A program made the translations under genes and the position numbers. Below the pieces are notes generated by a model. That model saw nothing but the letters and a program-made list of their open reading frames with translations, ran no database searches and was not told the origin of the DNA. From an uncultured Mucispirillum sp. (GTDB lineage Bacteria > Chrysiogenota > Deferribacteres > Deferribacterales > Mucispirillaceae), in NCBI GenBank assembly GCA_937890655.1, contig CALADT010000261.1, positions 1-27,005 of the forward strand: a stretch of DNA of 27,005 bases. The letters run 5' to 3'. Shown piece by piece: positions 1-6,558 of this stretch; the first letter of the stretch is position 1, and each line of letters opens with the position of its first letter.

Positions 1-1076
1 TTTTCTATAAACTTTTTACTTTTTTCATAACCACCCTTTACTCCAAATGTAAAAAGTGATGAACCTTGTAATTTTAAATATTTTTTTGCCATATTATGGT
101 TTATATCATTTTCTAAACCGTTATATTTTACCCATGATACATTTTTATGATTACTTAAATATTCTGCTAATTTTTTTGCGTTTTCCACATGGCGTTCCAT
201 TCTTACATGCAAAGTGCCTAACCCTTGATTAATTAAAAAAGAATTAAAAGGACTTGCTGTGCCACCTATATCACGCATAGCAACTACTCGCATTTTATAT
301 GCAAAAGCAGAACTACCAAAATGTTTTGTAAAAACTAACCCATGGTAGTTTTCATCAGGCTCTGTTAGTTCACTAAATTTTCCACTTTTTTCCCAATTAA
401 AATTGCCACCGTCTACAACTATCCCACCTAATACATTACCATGACCTGCTAAAAATTTTGTGGTAGAATGCAATACTATATTTGCACCATATTCAATAGG
501 TTTTAAAAGGTAAGGTGTGGCACATGTGTTATCTACCACTAAAGGTATATGATATTTTTGTGATAGTTTTGCAAATTTTTCAAAATCTGGCACCACCCCT
601 TGTGGGTTCGCTATTGATTCTATATATATTGCTTTTGTGTTATTATCTATTATCTTTTCAAAATCTTCAATATTTTCCGGATTTGCAAAATTAACTTTTA
701 TACCAAACCTTGAAAGCTGGGAAGTAAATAATGTATGAGTGCCACCATATAACAGGTTAGATGCTACTATATTATCCCCTTGTTTTGCTAAAGAGATAAT
801 TGTCATAAATTCTGCAAACTGACCACTGGCACAGGCAACAGCAGATACACCATTTTCTAAAGCTGATATATTCTCTTCTAATACGCTTGTGGTAGGGTTA
901 TTAAGACGGCTATAAATATAGCCTGATTGGTTTAAATCAAACAAGTCTGCTGCATGGGTAGTATCTTTAAACTCATAAGCATTTGATAAATAAATTGGTG
1001 GGTTAGTAGCACCTGTATTATCTTTTTTATATACTCCATGCACTGCAAGTGTTTCAATAGACATTCTTTTATCCAT
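1..1076 (-). CDS. metY: O-acetylhomoserine aminocarboxypropyltransferase (OAH sulfhydrylase), 3' end cut by window
   Basis: PLP-dependent enzyme of the Cys/Met metabolism (trans-sulfuration) family. It joins O-acetylhomoserine with sulfide or methanethiol to give homocysteine or methionine in the cytoplasm. I translated it by hand from the ATG at 1074-1076: about 358 codons are visible and the frame is still open at base 1. The family is usually about 425-430 residues, so the C-terminus lies outside. Seen: the N-terminal segment with YSRLNNPT (near residue 55), the cofactor-binding VVDNT (near 180), and the PLP-lysine motif HSTTKF with the lysine near residue 207. The later TEPDENYHGL and MRDIGG...SPFN segments are typical of OAH sulfhydrylase rather than cystathionine synthase. 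The ribosome-binding site AAGGTGA lies 5 bases before the ATG. A SAM-I riboswitch precedes the gene, which strongly supports a role in methionine synthesis. MetZ-type enzymes are the main alternative name. Confidence 0.93.
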   Translation of the reverse strand, partial: MDKRMSIETLAVHGVYKKDNTGATNPPIYLSNAYEFKDTTHAADLFDLNQSGYIYSRLNNPTTSVLEENISALENGVSAVACASGQFAEFMTIISLAKQGDNIVASNLLYGGTHTLFTSQLSRFGIKVNFANPENIEDFEKIIDNNTKAIYIESIANPQGVVPDFEKFAKLSQKYHIPLVVDNTCATPYLLKPIEYGANIVLHSTTKFLAGHGNVLGGIVVDGGNFNWEKSGKFSELTEPDENYHGLVFTKHFGSSAFAYKMRVVAMRDIGGTASPFNSFLINQGLGTLHVRMERHVENAKKLAEYLSNHKNVSWVKYNGLENDINHNMAKKYLKLQGSSLFTFGVKGGYEKSKKFIE

Positions 1077-1147
1077 AATATCACCTTCTTTATTTTACTA
1101 CCTGCTTATTTATTAGGATAAAAAGAAAAGGACTTTAAAAAAAAGAA

Positions 1148-1254
1148 CTTATCTCTCCCCCAATAGGAGCAGGAATTAGCACCATCTGTTTTATAAAGAA
1201 TAAAACCGGTTGCTGCAGCTTCAAAGGGCCTGTCCCTCCACTGCTCACGATAAG
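1148..1254 (-). promoter_or_regulatory. SAM-I (S-box) riboswitch upstream of metY
   Basis: Read on the minus strand, this stretch carries the conserved core of the S-box leader. P1 is closed by CTTATC (1249-1254) and GATAAG (1148-1153). The kink-turn half GTGAGC is followed by GGAGGGA, GGCCC, TTTGAAGC and GCAACCGG. A P3 stem follows (GTTTTAT pairing with ATAAAAC), then GGTGCTAATTCC and the P4 stem CTCC/GGAG. Known role of the class: binding S-adenosylmethionine turns the downstream gene off, usually by termination. The downstream gene is metY, a standard target. A run of eight U residues (interrupted once near its start: UUC then U8) begins directly after the P1 3' strand. I see no separate terminator hairpin. 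Confidence 0.95.
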
Positions 1255-1263
1255 ATATTAAAT

Positions 1264-1290
1264 ATTATATGATTTATAACTATATGTCAA
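1264..1290 (-). promoter_or_regulatory. Sigma70-type promoter of the SAM riboswitch / metY
   Basis: On the minus strand a perfect -35 TTGACA (1285-1290) is followed, after 15 bases, by a perfect -10 TATAAT (1264-1269). The spacer is short, but the predicted start near 1257 falls just ahead of the riboswitch P1 stem, as expected for an S-box leader. It sits directly downstream of the yraN stop codon. Confidence 0.7.
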
Positions 1291-1337
1291 GATAAATAAT
1301 AAAAGGCAAATATATAATCAAATAATCTACTAATTTT

Positions 1338-1688
1338 TTATATTTCTGTAAAAGCGTTTTCTATGTGGGTGATATTATCGTTATCTATGGATATTACATC
1401 AAACCGAACTAAGAATTTTATGTTATATTTATTTATATAATAATTTGTTGTCTGTATTATCTTTTTTTGTTTTCTATAATCTACTGCTATATAGCCACTA
1501 CCAAATTTATTATTTTGCCTATACTTTACTTCTATAATTATAAGTGTATTTTTATGTTCTGCTATTATATCTATTTCACCATATGGGCATCTATAATTTC
1601 TTTCAATTATCCTATATTTTTTCTTTTTAAGGAAGTTGCATGCTGTATCTTCTCCCTTTTTACCTTTTGATTTATTTTCCATATTCAT
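1338..1688 (-). CDS. yraN: YraN/UPF0102 family putative endonuclease-fold protein
   Basis: A 116-residue protein of the UPF0102 (YraN) family. It has the PD-(D/E)xK restriction-endonuclease-like fold; the family's exact role is not settled. Seen: an N-terminal GKKGED segment, then RCPYGEIDII (acidic residues near 38 and 40) and EVKYR (Glu 53, Lys 55), the standard nuclease-like core spacing. The length matches the family (about 115-125). The first ATG overlaps the end of rnhB by 17 bases, so translation is probably coupled. A second Met at residue 3 is an equally plausible start, and no strong ribosome-binding site separates them. It is the last gene of the hypA-hypB-rnhB-yraN unit; rnhB-yraN adjacency is common in bacteria. 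No hairpin terminator is evident before the metY promoter. Confidence 0.9.
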   Translation of the reverse strand: MNMENKSKGKKGEDTACNFLKKKKYRIIERNYRCPYGEIDIIAEHKNTLIIIEVKYRQNNKFGSGYIAVDYRKQKKIIQTTNYYINKYNIKFLVRFDVISIDNDNITHIENAFTEI

Positions 1689-2241
1689 GTGATACTATAT
1701 TTTTTAAAAAACTTCTTCTATGTACTAAAGTTATACCATACTGTTTTATTGCTTCAATATGCTCTTTCGTGCCATAACCTGCGTTTTTTTCCCATTTGTA
1801 TTCTTTATATATTAATGATAAATTATCCATTAAGTTATCTCTATATACTTTTGCAATTATTGATGCTGCTGATACTTGAATATATGTATCATCTGCTTTA
1901 TTTGGGTGTATATAGTCCCCTTGTATATGGTTTAGTTTTACAGCATCCACAATTAATTTATCATAACTATGGTTAAGCCGTGATAAAGCTAGGTGCATAG
2001 AATGTTTTACTGCGTTTAATATGTTTATTTTATCTATTATAATAGGACAAACCACACCTATTCCATAAGCTACTGCGTTCTCTAATATTACAGGGTATAA
2101 CTCCTGCCGTTTCTTTTTGGAAAGTTTTTTAGAATCTTTTATTTCTTTATTATAATAATCTTCATGAAATATTACAACAGCAGAAACCACAGGGCCTGCA
2201 AGACAGCCCCTGCCTACTTCATCACAACCTGCTATGAACAT
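1672..2241 (-). CDS. rnhB: Ribonuclease HII
   Basis: Type 2 RNase H of 189 residues. It nicks RNA-DNA hybrids and removes single ribonucleotides misincorporated in DNA, in the cytoplasm. Seen: the hallmark DEVGRG at residues 7-12 (catalytic Asp7, Glu8), LIVDAV with Asp99, and ASIIAKVYRD ending in Asp135. Together these give the four expected acidic ligands. The C-terminal GYGTKEH...HRRSF segment is also typical. Length is normal for short RNase HII. Its start overlaps the last 10 bases of hypB and its end overlaps yraN, so it is translated from the hyp message. The mix of a hydrogenase-maturation pair with a DNA-maintenance pair looks like operon convenience rather than shared function. Confidence 0.95.
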   Translation of the reverse strand: MFIAGCDEVGRGCLAGPVVSAVVIFHEDYYNKEIKDSKKLSKKKRQELYPVILENAVAYGIGVVCPIIIDKINILNAVKHSMHLALSRLNHSYDKLIVDAVKLNHIQGDYIHPNKADDTYIQVSAASIIAKVYRDNLMDNLSLIYKEYKWEKNAGYGTKEHIEAIKQYGITLVHRRSFLKNIVSHEYGK

Positions 2242-2897
2242 TGTTTTTTTGCCAAAATACCACGTTCAAACCAGTCAATAACATTTTCTAACCCTTCCCC
2301 AGTTTTACATGATATATTAAAATTTTCTAATGTGCTTTTTATTTTTTTGGCGTTAGTTACTGCCTTTTCAATATCAAAATCCACATATGGAGCTAAATCT
2401 ATTTTATTAATTATAAATATATCACCAGCATAAAACATAGTAGGGTATTTTAGTGGTTTATCATCCCCTTCTGTTACTGATAATAGCACAATATTTGCGT
2501 CCTGCCCTAAATCGTATTCTGATGGGCATACAAGGTTACCTACGTTTTCTATAATTAATAAATCTAAATTATCACCATCTACTAATGGCAACTTTCTTTC
2601 AATCTCTAATGCTTCTAAATGGCAGGCACCACCTGTTTGTATTTGCACAGCTTTCACACCTACTTTTTCAATACGTTCTTTATCGTTTTCTGTCTGCAAG
2701 TCGCCTTCTATTACTGCCACATTATATTTTTTTGATAATGCACCTAATATTTTTTCAAGCAAACTTGTTTTGCCACTTCCAGGAGATGACATAATATTTA
2801 CAGTAAATGTGCCATTTTTCTTAAACCTTTCACGGAGTTCTGCTGCGTCCATATCGTTTTTTGATAATACTTTTTGGTTTATTTCTATTTTTTCCAT
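2232..2897 (-). CDS. hypB: Hydrogenase nickel incorporation GTPase HypB
   Basis: SIMIBI-class GTPase of 221 residues that works with HypA to insert nickel into the large subunit of [NiFe]-hydrogenase (in some species also urease). Seen: P-loop SSPGSGKT with Lys43, EGDLQTENDKER, the metal-site pair Cys92-His93 in GGACHLE, LIIENVGNLVCPSE, and the guanine-specificity motif NKIDLA. The protein starts almost directly at the G domain. It therefore lacks both the N-terminal Cys-rich nickel site of the E. coli type and the His-rich stretch of rhizobial HypB. It follows hypA by 11 bases and overlaps rnhB by 10. No hydrogenase structural genes or other hyp genes are in the window, so the client enzyme is encoded elsewhere. 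Confidence 0.96.
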   Translation of the reverse strand: MEKIEINQKVLSKNDMDAAELRERFKKNGTFTVNIMSSPGSGKTSLLEKILGALSKKYNVAVIEGDLQTENDKERIEKVGVKAVQIQTGGACHLEALEIERKLPLVDGDNLDLLIIENVGNLVCPSEYDLGQDANIVLLSVTEGDDKPLKYPTMFYAGDIFIINKIDLAPYVDFDIEKAVTNAKKIKSTLENFNISCKTGEGLENVIDWFERGILAKKQCS

Positions 2898-2908
2898 AAT
2901 ATACTTCC

Positions 2909-3250
2909 TTAATCTACATCTATATATGCTATTTCTAACTCGTTACCTGTTAATATTTTTACTTTACCAGAATTACATTTTGGGCATAACACAAAATAAC
3001 CCTCTAGCTCTGATTCATAACCACAGTCCTCACATTTTCCTGTTAAGGCTACTTCAAAATATTCAAATGTGGAATTGGCTGCTATTGTATCCACCTTTAA
3101 AGCATCAAACGCAAACCGTAATGAAGCCTCATCAATAGCACTCATTTTACCTATTCGCACTGCTATATTATTTATAACTTTTGCACCTTTTTCTTCTGCT
3201 GTTTTTACTGCTATTTCCAAAATATTTTGGGCAATCCCTGTTTCGTGCAT
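2909..3250 (-). CDS. hypA: Hydrogenase maturation nickel metallochaperone HypA
   Basis: A 113-residue HypA/HybF family metallochaperone that delivers nickel to the hydrogenase precursor together with HypB. Seen: the invariant N-terminus Met-His-Glu, whose His2 is a nickel ligand, and a zinc ribbon made of Cys73-x2-Cys76 and Cys89-x2-Cys92. Length is typical for the family. The ATG is supported by the ribosome-binding site AGGAAG about 6 bases upstream and by the required MHE start. It is the first gene of the hypA-hypB-rnhB-yraN unit, with a plausible promoter just upstream and a divergent DUF3781 gene beyond. Confidence 0.96.
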   Translation of the reverse strand: MHETGIAQNILEIAVKTAEEKGAKVINNIAVRIGKMSAIDEASLRFAFDALKVDTIAANSTFEYFEVALTGKCEDCGYESELEGYFVLCPKCNSGKVKILTGNELEIAYIDVD

Positions 3251-3279
3251 AATTACTTCCTATTATTCATTTGCTTCTT

Positions 3280-3309
3280 AATATAACTTATTTTTACTTT
3301 TTTTGACAA
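3280..3309 (-). promoter_or_regulatory. Candidate promoter of the hypA-hypB-rnhB-yraN unit
   Basis: Minus-strand TTGTCA (3304-3309; 5 of 6 to the -35 consensus), an 18-base spacer, and TATATT (3280-3285; 5 of 6 to the -10). The predicted start near 3273 leaves a leader of about 22 bases with the hypA ribosome-binding site. In this AT-rich DNA chance matches are frequent, so position rather than sequence alone supports it. Confidence 0.45.
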
Positions 3310-3387
3310 GTATATTTTATTTGTTATTGCAATTTTTTATACAACATTTATATTATAAATCATATTAGTATAATAGGGCATATATTT

Positions 3388-3642
3388 ATGGATAAAAGTA
3401 TGTTACTTAATAATTTAGATAAACTTTCTACCACATCTTTAGGAGCTTTAAGAATTAAAAGAAACCTTTCCCTTACCACAGAAAATGTAGTAGAACACTG
3501 CAAAAATTTAATACTTTCTCCTAATGCTTATATTTATAAAAAAGGTAAAAATTTTTATATAAAAAGTAAAAGCGTTACAATTACTGTAAACGCGCTAACC
3601 TATAATATTATTACAGCCCATAAAACTTATAATTTAATTTAG
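3388..3642 (+). CDS. DUF3781 family protein
   Basis: An 84-residue protein that I recognise as DUF3781. The family pattern is visible: LLNNLDKL, then T-S-L-G-A-L-R-I-K-R-N-L, VVEHCKNLIL, a Lys-rich KKGKNFYIK strand and the closing TVNALTYNIITAHK. The function of the family is unknown. In the genomes I know it from it is a small stand-alone cytoplasmic protein. There is no signal peptide or membrane helix. The gene is alone on the plus strand between the divergent hyp unit and the convergent helicase gene, only 14 bases from the latter's end. A TATAAT at 3369-3374 would give a very short leader, and the only ribosome-binding-site-like run is a weak AGGGC 10 bases before the ATG. Base composition resembles the neighbours. 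Confidence 0.85.
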   Translation: MDKSMLLNNLDKLSTTSLGALRIKRNLSLTTENVVEHCKNLILSPNAYIYKKGKNFYIKSKSVTITVNALTYNIITAHKTYNLI

Positions 3643-3656
3643 TGTAGTTATATTTA

Positions 3657-5663
3657 TTAAAATAAATCTATATCCACATTTATTTTTTCGCCGGTATAAA
3701 AAATATTATCTTGTTTACTATTATTGCTACCCATACCTTTTATATCAAGCAAATCTTCTGTTACTTCGTTTAAAAAATAATGGGAATTTCCTAACATATC
3801 CACCATTCCATAACCTACTGCAGATTGATATCTACTATATAATATAAGTTCATCCTTTGCTCTTGTTAAAGCTACATATAAACACCTGCGTTCTTCTTCT
3901 ATACTTTCTTCTCCGTCCATTACTGCTCTTTTAGATGGATACATATATGGTGTAATATTTAGTATATGACAAATATTTGCTTCTAACCCTTTTGCTGAAT
4001 GGATTGTAGAAAGAATAACATAATCATCTTCAATATTACCATTTTTTATTTTTGATTCAAGGGAAGGATCAAGTATATATTCTGCTATAAAATCACCTAC
4101 ACTATCTACATTTTTTGCTATTTCTTCTAATACTGCAAAATCCTGCTTTCTCCAATTTTGCCATTCTTCTTTATATATTTCTTCAAACCGTTTATCCATT
4201 AACAATAAAATATGCTCTATCATCTCCTGTGGCATATTAATATACTGTAAACATTCTTCTAATACTTTTGTTATTAGTTCATCATATGGTTTTTTTCTTA
4301 AAATATTTATAGCATCATATATATTTTCACAATTTACTGCTTCTTCTGTTAAACGCACTGCTGTCGTAGGGCCTATTTTATGAAATAATTGTAAATACCT
4401 ATTCCATGCTAATTCATCTCTAAAATTTGAAACTATTCGCATAATAGATATTACATCTCTCACATGGCGGGATTTCATAAGGCTACTACCACCAAAAATT
4501 ACATACGGTATTTTTTTTACAACACAAGCACCTTCCACCTGTCTTAATCCAAAAAGTGACCTACTTAATACTAAATGGCCACCATAACTTATATTTTTTT
4601 CCATAAAGTATGATAATATTTTATCAGTTACAAGGTTTGCTTCTGAATAATCATCATAAGTAAACTCCATAACAGGTTTTTCTCCACTACCCCTTATGGA
4701 TTTTAATTCTTTATTATAATTATATTCTGATTTATTTAATAACCAGTTGGAAAGGTTTAATATTTCTGTTGTGGAACGGTAGTTTATGTTTAAGTATAAC
4801 TTTTCAGACTGTGGCACTAAGTTTATAAAGTTATGTATTGTTTTAAAATCTGCCCCACGAAAAGCATATATAGATTGTGCATCATCTCCTACGCAAAATA
4901 AATGGCTTTTTTCATAAAAAGATTCTAGTAGCTGATATTGTAATGGATTAGTGTCTTGAAATTCATCCACTAATATATGGGTGTATCTTGAAGCAATATA
5001 ATCTCGTGCTTCTTGGTTTTGTTTTAAACCATTAGCTGTTATATAAAGTAAATCATCGTAATCAAATATTTTATTTCTCTTTTTATAGTCAATATATGCT
5101 TTCATGATGTCAATATATATTTCTTTATATTCTTTTATATAATCTTCTGCTGATGATTCATTCATATTATTACATACAAGTCGCCTAATAGATTCTTCTA
5201 CCTTTTTTCTTGTGTTAATAGTGTAGCTATACACACTGCTTATTTTAGTATATAATTTTTTATCTATGGTTTTATTATTTTTATATTTTTGGGTAAATAA
5301 TATTTTAAATAAGTTTTCTGAATCTTCTGCATCTATTAAAGTATAATCTGACTGCTGAAATATCTGTGGATTATTTTTGATTATAGATATACACCAAGAA
5401 TGAAATGTCTGCCCTGAAATATTTAAAGGAACACCCTGTGGTTGATAACATCTTATTCTCTCCACTATTTCCCTTGCAGATTTCCTTGTAAAAGAAAGTA
5501 TTAATATTTGACTAGCAGGCACACCTTGAGAAAGTAAATATATTGCTCTTGCAATAATTGTTCTTGTTTTACCAGTGCCAGCTCCTGCAAGCACTAAAGC
5601 ATGTTTTCCACTAAAAGTTGCTGCTGTTTTTTGTTCTTCGTTTAATGTTTCTAAAAAATCCAT
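3657..5663 (-). CDS. UvrD/PcrA/Rep-type superfamily 1 DNA helicase
   Basis: ATP-dependent 3'-5' DNA helicase of 668 residues, probably acting in repair or in clearing proteins and stalled forks. All SF1A motifs are visible: Q motif (LNEEQKTAA, residues 7-15), Walker A GAGTGKT (27-33), motif II VDEFQD (232-237), motif III GDDAQSIYAFRG (259-270), motif IV NYRST (294-298), motif V STIHSAKGLE and motif VI LYVALTRAKD. Length is below UvrD/PcrA (about 720-750), because the chain ends about 60 residues after motif VI with only a short, Asp/Asn-rich tail. The UvrD-type C-terminal region seems reduced. It is monocistronic: convergent with DUF3781 and preceded by a 615-base gene-free gap. The ATG has a modest AGG 5 bases upstream. 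UvrD, PcrA and Rep cannot be separated from sequence reading alone. Confidence 0.93.
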   Translation of the reverse strand: MDFLETLNEEQKTAATFSGKHALVLAGAGTGKTRTIIARAIYLLSQGVPASQILILSFTRKSAREIVERIRCYQPQGVPLNISGQTFHSWCISIIKNNPQIFQQSDYTLIDAEDSENLFKILFTQKYKNNKTIDKKLYTKISSVYSYTINTRKKVEESIRRLVCNNMNESSAEDYIKEYKEIYIDIMKAYIDYKKRNKIFDYDDLLYITANGLKQNQEARDYIASRYTHILVDEFQDTNPLQYQLLESFYEKSHLFCVGDDAQSIYAFRGADFKTIHNFINLVPQSEKLYLNINYRSTTEILNLSNWLLNKSEYNYNKELKSIRGSGEKPVMEFTYDDYSEANLVTDKILSYFMEKNISYGGHLVLSRSLFGLRQVEGACVVKKIPYVIFGGSSLMKSRHVRDVISIMRIVSNFRDELAWNRYLQLFHKIGPTTAVRLTEEAVNCENIYDAINILRKKPYDELITKVLEECLQYINMPQEMIEHILLLMDKRFEEIYKEEWQNWRKQDFAVLEEIAKNVDSVGDFIAEYILDPSLESKIKNGNIEDDYVILSTIHSAKGLEANICHILNITPYMYPSKRAVMDGEESIEEERRCLYVALTRAKDELILYSRYQSAVGYGMVDMLGNSHYFLNEVTEDLLDIKGMGSNNSKQDNIFYTGEKINVDIDLF

Positions 5664-6278
5664 ATTAACCTGTTTATATTAATTTTATACTTTTTTTATT
5701 ATATTTTTTTCACCTTATTATTTATAATATAACACGCTTTTTTATATAATAAACTATATATTTTAAATTAATATATATTTTTTAAATTATTTAATATTTT
5801 TTGTAACAGAATCCCTTATGATTTCTTTTAAAACTATATTTTTTTACTAATTTTTTTATATTAACTTATTGCTTTATTTATAATAAAGAAATACAGTATA
5901 TTATCTATTTTTATATTTTAATTATTTTTATTTCTTATATAGTTTTATTTTTAATACATTTTATTTTTGCATAATTTTTTTACAATACAGCTTTATCCAC
6001 TAATTTTGCCATATTTATATTTATTCCTTAAACAAATTTATAAATAAATATGCTATATTTTTATAAGTTTTATAATTTATAGTGTTCCATATTTTCTCAT
6101 ACATCTTTTTAAAATATTTTTATACTTTAAATCTCTAAATTATATATTATCTTTTTTAAGTTTTTTTCCATCTTTATTTATACGGTTATAAAATAACTAT
6201 ACTTTTAATATATTTACTTTAATAATTAAGTGCGTCATTAATTGTCGGATATTTTAGTTTTTAAAAATTATAGGTTTT
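5664..6278. other. Gene-free, extremely AT-rich gap
   Basis: By my count G+C is about 13-14% over 5701-6240, less than half of the coding level. The plus strand is T-rich in long runs. I find no open frame over 60 codons, no GC stem, no tRNA-like fold and no clean promoter. Very short coding-like snippets on the minus strand (for example at 6209-6244) are interrupted by stops. The uvrD-type gene's promoter must lie in the first 100 bases, where several TATAAT-like hexamers occur without a convincing -35. Confidence 0.6.
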
Positions 6279-6311
6279 AAAAAAAACAAAAAGCCCTTCT
6301 TATAAGGGCTT
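6279..6311 (-). terminator. Intrinsic terminator of the clpX-lon-rpsU unit
   Basis: On the minus strand AAGCCCTT (6304-6311) pairs with AAGGGCTT (6291-6298) around a 5-base loop. A U-rich run (TTTTTG then eight T) follows. It begins 7 bases after the rpsU stop codon and is the clearest intrinsic terminator in the window. Confidence 0.93.
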
Positions 6312-6317
6312 CCTGTT

Positions 6318-6536
6318 TTAAGCATTTTTGTAGCTTTTTTGAAGTTTTCTTTGTAACTTCTGCTGTTTACGGCGTGCTTTTAAAAGTTTTTTACGTCTTA
6401 CTTCTGTTGGTTTTTCATAGTAAGCGTGTTTTTTGATTTCACGAATTAAACCTTCGCGTTCAATTTTCTTTTTTAAAAGTTTTAACGCCTGGTCGACATT
6501 GTCGCCGTCCACTCTTACAACTGCATTTACTGCCAA
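6318..6536 (-). CDS. rpsU: Small ribosomal subunit protein bS21
   Basis: A basic 72-residue protein of the 30S subunit platform, next to the 3' end of 16S rRNA, involved in initiation. Seen: VNQ-like start followed by VDQALKLLKKKIEREGLI, the KKHAYYEKP motif and a Lys/Arg-rich C-terminal helix; length fits the family. I chose the TTG start at 6534-6536. AAGGTGAT lies at ideal spacing before it (6 bases after AAGGTG), while the longer frame's GTG at 6543-6545 lies inside that same ribosome-binding site and adds Met-Ile-His. It lies 22 bases after lon and just before a strong terminator, so it is the last gene of clpX-lon-rpsU. Coupling bS21 to protease genes is less common than its usual dnaG-rpoD context. 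Confidence 0.93.
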   Translation of the reverse strand: MAVNAVVRVDGDNVDQALKLLKKKIEREGLIREIKKHAYYEKPTEVRRKKLLKARRKQQKLQRKLQKSYKNA

Positions 6537-6558
6537 GTGGATCACCTTCTTTCTTAGT

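Noticed and set aside
1467..1670. Plus-strand Phe/Ile/Tyr-rich open frame across yraN
   Set aside because: Antisense to a recognised gene; its hydrophobic appearance comes from the T-rich complementary strand.
3652..3667. ATTTATT/AATAAAT inverted repeat between DUF3781 and the helicase gene
   Set aside because: A 7-bp A/T-only stem is expected by chance in this composition and overlaps the helicase stop codon; not a credible terminator.
5993..6001. TTATCCACT, one mismatch from a DnaA box, in the first AT-rich gap
   Set aside because: A single imperfect copy with no cluster and no dnaA/dnaN nearby; not evidence for an origin.
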